64,000 nucleotides of DNA from Chalara sp. BL73 (lineage: Eukaryota; Ascomycota; Leotiomycetes; Helotiales): positions 1,984,001 through 2,048,000 of the forward strand of contig CAKJVC010000088.1 of the NCBI GenBank assembly GCA_918026815.1. The letters run 5' to 3'. The first letter of the stretch is position 1. Each line of letters starts with the position of its first letter. The notes below the pieces were generated by a model, which saw only the letters and a program-made list of their open reading frames with translations, searched no databases and was not told where the DNA came from. Shown here one piece after another: positions 1-8,949 of the stretch. The translations under genes and the position numbers were made by a program.

Positions 1-1411
1 CCAGCAGCCAAACGGCGCTGCGCTTGTGTTCTTCTTGGTTCCTGTAGGGTCTACATGCGTTTTACTGTCCCAGTGAAGGGCCGGAACTGGCTTGTGGACA
101 TCGAGACCTTTGAACAAAATATCCCAGTATGAATCGTTGTCGTTAGCACCAGGGAATCTTCCAGACATTCCGATAATGGCGAGCTTCCCCGTCCCAGGAT
201 TGAAACATAAGGCATCGTCCGCAACAGACAGTTTCCTTTGCGCTGGTGGTAACAACAACGTGCTTAGCGATGTCTGCTTGAGTGCCATATAGATCAGTTG
301 ATCGGCTTTGGTTCCGATAGGAGAAACACTGAACGACTTGGGGCCCGATTTTTTGAGACAACCCTCTAGCCCTTCAAGAACGCTGCTCCATCGAATTGGC
401 TGTAGCAATATTTGCCCGACGGCATCCTTTAAGAGCGTCTCGAAGTTGCCATTTTCCATCGTGGCCCCCGTGCCTGAGAAGACGGGAATCCGGTTAGGAC
501 GAGGGTCAGCGCTGCTAGGGGTCAGACTTCCAACGATTTCTTCCACATCATCCTGGGAGTACAGATGCGGGGCATGGTATGGTCCGTATATAGGGATAGG
601 AATACTCTTCAGTCTGAAGTTGTTGAAATTCCCGGAACTGGTAAGTTGAATGAGCGAACCGGGAGGCCCGCTCACCGTTATTCCATTTGGCAGATAGGCG
701 CTGATATATGGTGCGCTGGTTAGGGGCAGTATCTTATACAGGAGCTAAGTCAGTTACTGAGAGACAATGTCGTGAAATACAAACATTAGGGGAGTGTTCT
801 TACAGTCTCTTCACAGAATTTGTGCACAACTTCGATACACTCCAGGCTGGGAACGATTATTGACCAGGTCTTATCTGAAGGTTCGACTCGCCGTGCAGTA
901 TCTGTTACACGCAATCCCGTTCTGAATGCCACGACAACTGCATCAATCGCCAGTGGGATGAGCTCGAGGGTATTACGGCTGCAACTAACTGCAGCCGCGA
1001 CCAATGCTCCCGTACAGAGACCAAGTATGCGGGAATTATGGGCGGAATAATATGAAGGGTCAACCTCACTACAATAAATTGTTCAGCTTCTATACCGGAG
1101 TATACAAGAGATAAAAGCTCTTACCTAATAAAAACGCCAATCTGATATACACAAGTCACGGCCATATCTAGGGCAACACATCGTTTTCCGCCGGGCTTCC
1201 GTAAGAGAAGATCGTTAACGGAGGTGAATCGAGGAAGATCATCTCTGATCTCGCGTGGCAGTTGGTATATCTCTGTGCGAATCGCATCGTATGTCTTAAC
1301 AAGGAAGTCTTCGAAGACTGGGTTCTGTCTATGCCGCAACAAATCTTTTAAATGCGGCTGTATATCGAATGTCTGGTCTCCGAAGAGATATAGCTTCAGT
1401 TGGTCCGCCAT
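1..1411 (-). CDS. Non-reducing polyketide synthase, N-terminal part (SAT domain and start of KS)
   Basis: Partial gene whose 3' part lies beyond base 1. Three exons can be read on the minus strand: 1411-1125, 1068-804 and 732-1, with introns 1124-1069 (56 bp, GTAAGA...TGTAG) and 803-733 (71 bp, GTAAGA...AAG). The frame stays open through both joins. Residues 1-360 form the starter-unit acyltransferase (SAT) domain: YLFGDQT near the N-terminus, GLCTG at about 112-116 (candidate nucleophile Cys114) and GPYHAPH with candidate His237. From about residue 366 the ketosynthase begins (LAIIGMSGRFPGA), followed by the LDVHKPVPALHWD and HVDPTG motifs usual in non-reducing PKSs. About 428 residues are visible. 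These enzymes build aromatic polyketides in the cytosol from an acyl starter and malonyl-CoA. Product, chain length and release domain cannot be told from this part. The gene diverges from the P450 at 2192, which suggests a shared promoter. Confidence 0.93.
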
Positions 1412-2191
1412 ATTGAAATTTAAAGTGGCATAGTAAACACAAGAACATAATTTATAGGTTGGGCTTCTGCTATTAAATGGTTGTAAACCAGGCTCGATAT
1501 ACTATCGGGGGCATTCAGAAGCTTATCTCGAACTCGGCGCTGACGTGCAAGGATATTTGACATCGACGAGAATCCTTTAGCCTGTATAACCTATCAGGAA
1601 GGATTCGGGGGATTGATAAACTGGTATTCGGGTAATCAAGAAATCTTACTACTATTCCCCCCCCCTTGTTAAAGGTAATACAGGGACCTTTCTTTGAAGC
1701 TTCATTACTCACGTATTTTTATAGGTGAAGGCCTCCTACCTTGGTTAGTTCAAGTGGAAGGCACTAGGGGTCAAACAACTATGTTTTGGGCTGCATTTGG
1801 ACATGGGAAGAGGACTAGGTTAGTCCCTACAATAAGGGATCCTGCTGCACCTCGAGGAGCAGGGATTGCTTCGGAGATCAAAGACAATTCCCAATTGGCT
1901 GGGGAAGACTTTTATTTCATTTGTGATTTATACTTTTGCCAATGAGATTAATTCGGGATTAAAGGCTATGCCTGTTTGGCTAGGAGATTCTCAAACATAT
2001 ACCTTCTCAAGACATACACGGCAACCTCAGCCACGAGGCAACGGGACTGAATGGAAAATCGTAGCTTAATGTGAAACGTAAGATCCGGTGGTACCCCTCG
2101 TAAGTGAACATATACTTGAAATGTCTCTAATCCAATCCCTTTAATAACCCCTATTGTCGCTTGTTCTCTCCCTAGACACTCAAGAATCAAG
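1412..2191. promoter_or_regulatory. Divergent PKS/P450 intergenic region
   Basis: This 780 bp gap separates the two divergent start codons and probably carries control elements for both genes. I searched for the AflR half-site pair TCG-N5-CGA and found no exact copy. A run of C lies near 1656-1665. The middle of the gap holds a transposase-like relic, listed separately, so the working promoter may be only the outer few hundred bases at each end. Confidence 0.5.
1694..1945 (+). pseudogene. Tc1/mariner-like transposase relic
   Basis: A short open frame encodes TMFWAAFGHGKRTRLVP followed by a DPAAPRGAG stretch. This resembles the central core of fungal Tc1-like transposases, where a WGAF/WAAF motif is followed by a basic patch and an RGGV-type turn. 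No catalytic triad, ends or inverted repeats are seen, and the frame decays after about residue 60. It lies between two divergent biosynthetic genes, so it may be an old insertion in their promoter. The match is from memory of family motifs and is tentative. Confidence 0.35.
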
Positions 2192-3832
2192 ATGGACGAA
2201 ATACTTGCGATATACCAAAGTCACAGAGTTACAGCTCTTGCCGCATTCATTAGCATGACGGCAGTTATCGTAACATGGCTATGTCGTGATTCCAGGCTTA
2301 ATACGATACCAGGCCCCGGGGGGTACCTGTTGATTGGCATTGGCTACAAACTTCCACCCAAGGCGCCTGCTGTCTTCCGCAAGTGGGCGGAAGAATACGG
2401 TGATGTCTTCAAAATTCGCGTGGGATGGTATAACTGGGTAGTCATCAATACCCCGGAAGCCTTGCGGGAGATTCTGGAGAAGCAGGCCATCAGCACGTCG
2501 TCTAAGGCTCCTTCGCCGATGGGCCATGACATAGTCACAGGTGGTAAACGGATGCCCACGATGCCCTACGGACCACACTGGCGGGCTCAGCGATCGGTGG
2601 TGCGCCAAATCACCACGGTGCCCATAACGGCAACGTTTGTCCCGAGCCAGGAGTTTGAGACGAAACAGTTGCTCTTTGACCTTGCCACCGATAATGAGAA
2701 TCAGCGCAACTTCTACCAGCATATGCGCCGCTATGCTTTCAGCATCATCATGACAAACACGTTCGGCACACGCGTCAAGAACTGGGACCATCCGGATGCG
2801 CAGAACGCGGTAAGAAGTCAGGCAATTCTGAGAAGAACATCGCGGCCTGGCGCTTTCCTCGTCGACGAGCTGCCACCCCTGGCCCGCCTGCCGAAGTGGC
2901 TACAACCAGGCCATAAAGAGGCGGAAGAGGCTGCTAAGCAAGTCTTAGAGATAAAGATGGGGCTCTGGCGGCGACTGGAGAAGCAGCTTGCATTAGGCAA
3001 GGCTCCTCATTGTTATGCACGTGAGATTCTTGAAAGCAAGGAGTCGTGGTATGCTCAAGGACTCACTGATGAGGACATGGCTTGGGTTGCCGGTGGTCTC
3101 ATCGAGGCAGGCTTCGAAACGACGGCAGCTACGCTGAACAGCCTTGTGCTTCACCTTGCCGCAAGCCAGCGGGTACAGAGCGCAGCCCAAGAAGAGCTCA
3201 TGCGTGTGGTTGGACCGAATCGCCTTCCCGGCTTCGCAGATATGAGCGAGCTGCCTTATGTTCGCGCCTGCGTCAAAGAGATGCTGCGTATGAACCCTAT
3301 TCTCGCCCCGGGTATTCGGCACTACGCCGACGAAGACGTTGTATACAAAGGCCACGTCATTCCTAAAGGGACGGTGCTGCTTGCCAACACGGCTTTCTTG
3401 CACTTCGACCCCAAGCGTTTCGAAAGCCCGTTTGAGTTCATTCCTGAGCGTTATCTGAATCATCCCCTCTACAGCTCCGAGTACGCGGCCATGAGCGACC
3501 CGTACAAGCGTGACCATTTTACCTTCAGCACGGGAAGAAGAACGTGTCCGGGTGCCCGTCTGGCTGAAAACTCACTCGATATTGCGCTTGCTGGCATCCT
3601 GTGGGCCTTTGAGATCCGACCGCCGATTCTGAATGGCGTCGAGGGCAGGATGGACTTAACTGACAATGCATACCCGGAGGCAGGGTTTACCATACCTAAG
3701 CCCTTCGGCGCCAGGTTCATCCCAAGAGGTGCGGAGAGGCTTCAAGTAGTCAAGGAACAGTGGGAGCTTGCGATGAAGGAGGGCTATGAGCTGAGGGGTG
3801 TACCGGTTGACATTGATGGCATGACTCAGTAA
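2192..3832 (+). CDS. Cytochrome P450 monooxygenase
   Basis: Intact, intronless ORF of 546 residues, a normal length for a microsomal fungal P450. The ATG has A at -3. A membrane anchor spans about residues 13-31 and is followed by the proline-rich hinge IPGPGG. The C-helix WRAQR, the I-helix oxygen-binding motif AGFETT (306-311), the K-helix ExxR (Glu363-Arg366), PERY and the haem-binding loop FSTGRRTCPG with ligand Cys452 are all present, so the enzyme should be active. It uses O2 and electrons from a P450 reductase at the ER membrane. Its divergence from the PKS implies oxidation of the polyketide. The sequence has the general look of the CYP families found in aromatic polyketide clusters (sterigmatocystin and lichen depsidone types), but I cannot fix the family or the reaction. 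Confidence 0.95.
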   Translation: MDEILAIYQSHRVTALAAFISMTAVIVTWLCRDSRLNTIPGPGGYLLIGIGYKLPPKAPAVFRKWAEEYGDVFKIRVGWYNWVVINTPEALREILEKQAISTSSKAPSPMGHDIVTGGKRMPTMPYGPHWRAQRSVVRQITTVPITATFVPSQEFETKQLLFDLATDNENQRNFYQHMRRYAFSIIMTNTFGTRVKNWDHPDAQNAVRSQAILRRTSRPGAFLVDELPPLARLPKWLQPGHKEAEEAAKQVLEIKMGLWRRLEKQLALGKAPHCYAREILESKESWYAQGLTDEDMAWVAGGLIEAGFETTAATLNSLVLHLAASQRVQSAAQEELMRVVGPNRLPGFADMSELPYVRACVKEMLRMNPILAPGIRHYADEDVVYKGHVIPKGTVLLANTAFLHFDPKRFESPFEFIPERYLNHPLYSSEYAAMSDPYKRDHFTFSTGRRTCPGARLAENSLDIALAGILWAFEIRPPILNGVEGRMDLTDNAYPEAGFTIPKPFGARFIPRGAERLQVVKEQWELAMKEGYELRGVPVDIDGMTQ

Positions 3833-4882
3833 TTGAAGGAGAATGGGGCGAAAAAGCGATGAAGGACCGGGCAGGCGGCTAAACCATGAAGATGCAAGCA
3901 ATGATGAGGCACACACACACCGGCGTTTACCGAAAGGGCAGCTATTACTAATCTACAATTACAATTCTTAAACTAACTCCATATCTCTCCAAGCCCTTAA
4001 TTCTGGCTTTTGTTGTCTCTTTTCTGTTACTTTATAAGAGGTTCTGTAAGTTAGTAATTATAAGTAAATTAACTTAAAAGCTATTCTTTAAGTGTTCAGC
4101 ATTCTATCTTTAGCAGCTACAGCACTGTTTGCTATTCTTGCACCAGGTAGTTCGTGCTAGTTATATTAATGGTTATTAGACTACAAGGTGTCTATTTACA
4201 ACTAATTAATATTAAGTTAGCTTATGGCTATTATAAAACCTGTTACTACGTAAACTACTTCTATGTTTAGCAACTATTTATTGTTATCTAATAGCGATTT
4301 CTGTCACGGGCAGAATGCAATGAGCCAAAGTTAAGCAACCGTTGTAGTACGAGAACGTTTTGTTAAAGAAGAAAAGACTAATCTACAGACAGTGAGAAAA
4401 TAATGTAGCCAAGCTTGAGCACGTCAAGAGGCTGAGGCAAAGCTTATTGCTGAAGGTGGGTTTGGTAGGGTTAATCGAGAGAATCAGGGACTACGAGGTG
4501 GTATGGAACCGTGTTATAGAGGATATAGCTACTGAGAAGAGGGCGTATCGGTTCATTAGTCAGTAGTTGAATTTAGTCGAATTATGCAGTTGAGTTAGGC
4601 TGGAAAAACTGGATTCATGTAATTAAGCTGGAAAACGCGTTTGCCGCAATGTAACGGAAGTCTGTAAAGCGCTCTGTATTTCTATGTAAATATGGGCTAA
4701 TCCCACTTCTCTATAGTCGAATAAAATGAATGAATGATTTGAAATCAAACAAATAATATATGGCGGGGAATGTGCATTGAATGAAAGGTGTTTTGAGGTG
4801 GTTTGAAGGTGTTTTGAAGCTGGTAGCCCTGAGTTCATGCTGGAGAGTTGCTGACGGGCATTATCGCTTATTCCAAGACAAT
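3833..4882. other. Gene-poor gap with degraded coding-like remnants
   Basis: This gap separates the convergent P450 and prenyltransferase genes and is A+T-rich in its first half. At 4418-4566 a plus-strand frame reads like the charged tail of a transposase or helper protein (DYEVVWNRVIEDIATEKRAY, then a stop), but I cannot name the family. At about 4094-4122 a motif GTGTTCAGCATTCTATC recurs in closely similar form at about 51217-51250. This suggests fragments of one repeat family on both sides of the transposon nest. No intact gene is seen. Confidence 0.45.
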
Positions 4883-5788
4883 TCAGGGGTTCAATTCCTC
4901 AGGTACAACACTCCAATATGCACCAAGAATCAATATGTTTCCGCAATACCCTCGCACTGCTTTCACATATGGTTCGCCACCGAACGACCAGCCTAACGCA
5001 TTGAAATCTGCCTTTTCATTGTAACAAGGAGCCGCAGACCAAAATGTGCTTATAGCAGGATCAATTTCTTGGGCTGTAACATTTGCAACGGCATAGAAAC
5101 ACACTCTCTTTATCACTCCATCAAGCGTCATTGTGACAGCAAAAGGATGACCGGCTGGCGTAAGGTGTTCATTCATCTGCTTTAGCAGAGTATGATCGGG
5201 AGGTTCAGCATTCGCAAGCTTTGTTAGTGCAGCAGCTCGATCTAGCGTAGTTTCTCCCTTGTAGTCAAAATAAAAATTGACACTACGCTTGCTGTAGTCC
5301 ACGGCAATATGTTGGATAATCGTGAGGCCCAAGCTGTGAAACAGAGGTCCATGGCGACGTATTGAATCGGGCAACTCCGGTATCATGAGAATTTCATCCA
5401 AAGGACGTACAGCTCCGAGCCATATCCACAGCTTTGCCAAACCCCTACTGGCTTCAAAATCACATGACGTTTCTGGTGTACCGCCATAAAGAGAACACCA
5501 CGAGGTGACCAAGCTACTCAAAACATCTCCTCGTTCGATCAATCCTCCCCTCTCTGCTAAACCAAGAATGTCTGTCTTCCTAGTCATCATAACCCGATAA
5601 TCCAATCCTGGGTTTTGCCGATTGGTCGTACGTAAAGAGATGGCCCCATCGCTAAATTGATCTGCATATATGTCGAGAGCCTTCTCAGTCACCGACTCTG
5701 AAAATGGAGCGCCAATTGCAGCAGATGTTTTCCGGACATCTTCTAGGAACCGCGAACGCAAGAATCCTGAAGGCTCAGGGGAACTCAT
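4883..5788 (-). CDS. ABBA-type soluble aromatic prenyltransferase (CloQ/NphB/Ptf type)
   Basis: Intact intronless ORF of 301 residues, counted from the ATG at 5788 (A at -3). Upstream in frame there is only a TTG. It lacks a signal peptide and membrane segments. The length and pattern fit the small ABBA-barrel prenyltransferases of bacteria (CloQ, NovQ, NphB; about 300-325 residues) and their few fungal relatives (Ptf proteins), not the larger DMATS-type enzymes. Supporting segments are the N-terminal SRFLEDVRKT region, KRSVNFYFDY in the middle, and the alternating aromatic/charged strands LTPAGHPFAVTMTLDG and IKRVCFYAV. As expected for this family there is no Asp-rich metal-binding motif. 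Such enzymes transfer a dimethylallyl or longer prenyl group to phenols or naphthols in the cytosol. Next to a non-reducing PKS, its likely substrate is the polyketide or an oxidised form of it, which is an inference. Confidence 0.85.
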   Translation of the reverse strand: MSSPEPSGFLRSRFLEDVRKTSAAIGAPFSESVTEKALDIYADQFSDGAISLRTTNRQNPGLDYRVMMTRKTDILGLAERGGLIERGDVLSSLVTSWCSLYGGTPETSCDFEASRGLAKLWIWLGAVRPLDEILMIPELPDSIRRHGPLFHSLGLTIIQHIAVDYSKRSVNFYFDYKGETTLDRAAALTKLANAEPPDHTLLKQMNEHLTPAGHPFAVTMTLDGVIKRVCFYAVANVTAQEIDPAISTFWSAAPCYNEKADFNALGWSFGGEPYVKAVRGYCGNILILGAYWSVVPEELNP

Positions 5789-5939
5789 GTTTGTCAAAAG
5801 CGATGTGCAAAATTAAGCCAACGTTCAGGTATGACGGTGTTCCAGGCTACCAGAGTGTAACAGGTTATGAATACAGACATTATAAGATGGTGCTCTCGTA
5901 GCTTATTTGTGCCCTTCCTTTCTACACGTGTGAACAGAT

Positions 5940-6255
5940 GATGCAGCAGTAACAAGGATGCTTAGCCTTACCGCCGAGAGCATCAGTGCGGCAAATAACA
6001 AAGATGCTTAGCCTTACCGCCGAGAGCATCAGTACAGCAGTAAGAAGGATGCTTAGCCTTGCCGCCGAGAGCATCAGTGCGGCAAATAACAAAGATGCTT
6101 GGCCTTACCGCCGAGAGCATCAGTACAGCAGTAAGAAGGATGCTTAGCCTTGCCGCCGAGAGCATCGGTACAGCAGTAACAAGGATGCTTAGCCTTGCCG
6201 CCGAGAGCATTAATGCGGCAGTAACAAGGATGCTTAGTTTTGCCGCCGAGAGACA
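5940..6255 (+). repeat. 45-46 bp tandem array, seven copies
   Basis: Seven copies of a unit built around GATGCTTAGCCTTACCGCC and GAGAGCATCAGT start (at GATG) at 5957, 6003, 6048, 6094, 6139, 6184 and 6229, so the spacing alternates between 45 and 46 bp. Two spacer variants, AAATAACAAA and CAGTAAGAAG/CAGTAACAAG, are interleaved. Shorter relatives with the core GGATACTTAGCGTTACCGCC occur at 47705-47762 (same strand) and inverted at 50989-51058. The small frames reading through it are repeat artefacts, not genes. Confidence 0.9.
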
Positions 6256-6583
6256 TAAACGCGGAACAAAACATAGTATTCGTCTTAATTGTCAGGGTCC
6301 ATCCACCGCGCGGAATGACACAGTCGAATACAATGGCTAGTGTCAGGGCCATGGAGGTGCCAAGAGGTGCCAAGGCCAGGACCGAGGTTGGACATCGTCG
6401 TCTCGAGGTTTTGAACAGCGTCCTTTATTACTGGTTAACTGTATTGCTAATATAACAACGTTTGTTCGTTAAGTTTACAAAAAGGCGGCGAGGAAGGGCG
6501 AGTATATACAAAGGCGAAAAGAGAAAAAAAAGGAGATAGAATTTAGTTGTCTAATAATGTGACAGTTCGACCATCACTGGCAC
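6256..6583. other. Intergenic stretch without recognisable gene
   Basis: This stretch has mixed composition, G+C-moderate at first and A-rich near 6480-6540. It contains the direct repeat GAGGTGCCAAGAGGTGCCAAGG near 6350 in shortened form (two GAGGTGCCAA units). GTGACAGTTCGACCATCACTGG just before the solo LTR has a near copy at about 6923 beyond it. I see no coding region. Confidence 0.5.
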
Positions 6584-6884
6584 TGTAACAATCGAAGGCA
6601 TATGGACTCCTCATCACGTGGCAAGGTACGGACCCAAGATGGGGGAGAGCCTATACGGACCCCTTTCGGACATGACACTTATATCCTTTACGGACCTAGG
6701 TACGACACGGACTCCGGAAAAATATAGAGAAGAATATAAAAAGCGCTTTTTATGTTTACAAGATTATTTTTTTCTTTATGTTTTTTATATCCTTCGTAGT
6801 AGACCTCTTAGAATGCTACTATTAGCCTAAAATACGTACTCCTATATACCTCTACTCAGCCTGTGGTGTTCTAGCGTCGTTACA
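6584..6884. mobile_element. Solo LTR, family E
   Basis: A 301 bp unit starts TGTAACAATCGAAGG and ends GTCGTTACA, giving the TG...CA termini of an LTR. It is flanked on both sides by the 5 bp direct repeat GGCAC (6579-6583 and 6885-6889), a perfect target-site duplication. That shows a real insertion later reduced to one LTR by recombination. A second, more mutated copy lies at 59712-59985. Only light RIP-type mutation is visible here. Confidence 0.85.
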
Positions 6885-7226
6885 GGCACGTGTTCAAAAC
6901 GCCCCTTCAAACTGCCCCTTTTGTGACAGTTCGACTATTATTGCCATATGACTATACTTAGGAATGTAGATCTAACATTCTTTACTCTCTGATATACTGC
7001 TATATATTCAGGAATGTAGATTTGGCATTCTTTATTTTTTGGCAGGTTGTTTTATATTAAGAAGCTTTCTTTCCCCAGCTTTTTTTTCCCTCCTTAGTTT
7101 TAGATTTTCGAATATAACCCACTTCTTGATCTGTCGATCTTATTTAGCGTCCGTGACAAATAAAAGATATATTTACTTTTAAGTCTATACAATATAGTTA
7201 TTTAAATAACTTTAAGTTAAATAAAA
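6885..7226. other. Intergenic stretch with an imperfect direct duplication
   Basis: This stretch leads from normal composition into the A+T-rich nest. A segment near AGGAATGTAGATCTAACATTC (about 6960) is repeated as AGGAATGTAGATTTGGCATTC (about 7011), a duplication with about 50 bp spacing. No gene is seen. Confidence 0.5.
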
Positions 7227-7599
7227 TGTCACGAACCAAATCCTGGGACCTGTTAAGGCCCCAGGAAAAGGAGCCCTAGGACGCCCTGGTGCCCCAAAAC
7301 CAGGCGGAGTTCTAGGGACAAAAGTCCTAAAACTAGCCGATAACTCGAAACTTTAAAAAAGTAAAAAAGCGAACGGCTTTTTGACTTTTGGAATTAGCGA
7401 CTTAGTTATGTAATAAAATTAAAAAAAAAAAAAAAAACTTTAAACTTAATTATAATATATAAAAGTTATAGTTTTATAGTTTAAAAGTTTTGTATTTAAT
7501 TGTTTTATTATAGTTTAGCAACATAATTTATTTTGTTATATTTGTAACGTTTTACTTTTTAGTAAAAAACAATATTTAGTTTATTTTATACGTATTATA
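7227..7599 (+). mobile_element. Family B LTR, forward, interrupted
   Basis: It begins TGTCACGAACCAAATCCTGG and follows the family B LTR for about 370 bp, up to the TTTATTTTATACGTATTATA part. It is then cut by an inverted family B copy at 7600. The missing last part (about 90 bp) was not located. The first 100 bases keep normal composition while the rest is strongly C-to-T and G-to-A mutated. Confidence 0.75.
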
Positions 7600-8186
7600 T
7601 GTAACGTACGGGGTAGCCTCGGGCCTAGGTAGCTGGGCCTGGGGCTCGTTGGTTAGTATAGTATGTATGAAATAAACTAGACACTGCTTCTCACGTAAAA
7701 GTAAAACGTTACAAGTATAACAAAATAAACTATATTGCTAAACTATAATAAAAGTTTAAGCACGAAGTTTTTAAACTTATAAAACTACGACTATTTATAT
7801 GCTACAGTCGCGCTAAAGTCTTCGTTTTTTTGTAAAGTTTTTAGACTTTTCCGGACTTTATTACGTAACAGTAGTTGCTGTTCTAAAAGTCAAAATGCCG
7901 TTTGTTTCTTTATTTACTTAAAGTTTTAAATTACTAGCTAATTCCGGGACTTACGTTCTTGAAACTTTTATTAGTTTTGAAACGCTAAAACGTTTTAAAG
8001 TTTTTTTTTCTAAAACTTTAACGAGTTTCAGAATTCAGTTTGTAATACTATTTCTTTTTTGTTTTAACGTGTTTTTACGCTTAAATACAAGTAAAAAAAT
8101 CTCGCGCGAAAAATATAGCTTTTTTCTTTTTTTACTATACTACTTTAGCGCACGAACAGAATTAAAAATTGTAGTAAAATGTTGGT
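7600..8186 (-). mobile_element. Family B element, inverted: 3' LTR and start of the internal region
   Basis: Starting TGTAACGTACGGGGTAG, this is the reverse complement of the family B LTR end. The LTR runs to about 8060, followed by about 125 bp of internal sequence matching the region next to the 3' LTR of the complete copy at 11782-18521. The match stops near 8186. The same inverted internal sequence resumes at 18748 after a hAT transposon and an unassigned 490 bp, so 7600-8186 and 18748-20729 are probably parts of one element. Confidence 0.8.
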
Positions 8187-8676
8187 GTCACGGGCTTACC
8201 TTCCACGGGGCAAAAGGCGCAGCTCTACTTTGTAGGCCACGCTTTTGCTTTTGATGGATATAGTAATGATTGTTGTTGTATTAGGTTCTACTTTAGATTC
8301 TACAAAATGGGGGTTGTGCGGACCACGTGACCTGGTGGGTCGTATGTGGATCCGTAAACTTCTACTTTCTACACTAAAGGCTTTTTAAAAAGCCGTAAGC
8401 TATTTAAAAAAGCTGTACAAGCCTGTAAAGTTGTTCCGTAAAATCTGTATTAGCTCGTAAATAAAGCTTAATACTCCTTCTTTTTTATTTTTTTCCGTTT
8501 TATTTATTTTATAACTTTCAGCTCGAAGTAGTTTAAATTAATTAATTGTTTTAAAACTGTTGAAATTTTGTTTTTAGTTATAAAATCGGCAAAGTTGCTA
8601 TTGTTGTCGATTTACTTAACTTTCGTGATTTTTTTTTTTTATATAACTAGCGAAAACACATAATATTTATTATAAG
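8187..8676. other. Unassigned repeat-like segment beginning TGTCACGGGC
   Basis: This segment replaces about 200 bp of the inverted family B element. It begins TGTCACGGGCTTACC, an LTR-like start, and its first 180 bases are G+C-moderate before becoming A+T-rich. It ends at the hAT terminal repeat. No matching end or target-site duplication was found, so the call stays open. Confidence 0.4.
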
Positions 8677-8949
8677 CAGTGTGACCAAAAATTACTCAGT
8701 TATTCAAATAACATTTGAATAATATTTAAATAATTGAATAGAATAAAAGTAACGTTATTCGAGTTATTTAATGAATAATTATTCAAGTTATTCATTAAGT
8801 AATTTAAGTAATTTTTGAATAACATGTTTTTATCAAAATAATTTTTATTAAAAATTAATATAAAATAATAACTAAATTAACTACAAAATAACTACAAAAT
8901 TATAACTAAATTTACTAAATAACAAAAATATTTTTTTGTAATTCTTTTT

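Noticed and set aside
2279..3517. Antisense open frames of 170 and 174 codons inside the P450 gene
   Set aside because: They follow the codon pattern of the sense gene, have no recognisable domain, and the P450 on the plus strand is complete with all family motifs.
5789..5797. Upstream TTG start for the prenyltransferase, adding three residues
   Set aside because: Fungal nuclear genes start at ATG in nearly all cases, and the ATG at 5788 has a good context.
5940..6255. The 45-46 bp array as a CRISPR array
   Set aside because: Spacers are not unique (only two types alternate), there are no cas genes, and the organism is a fungus.
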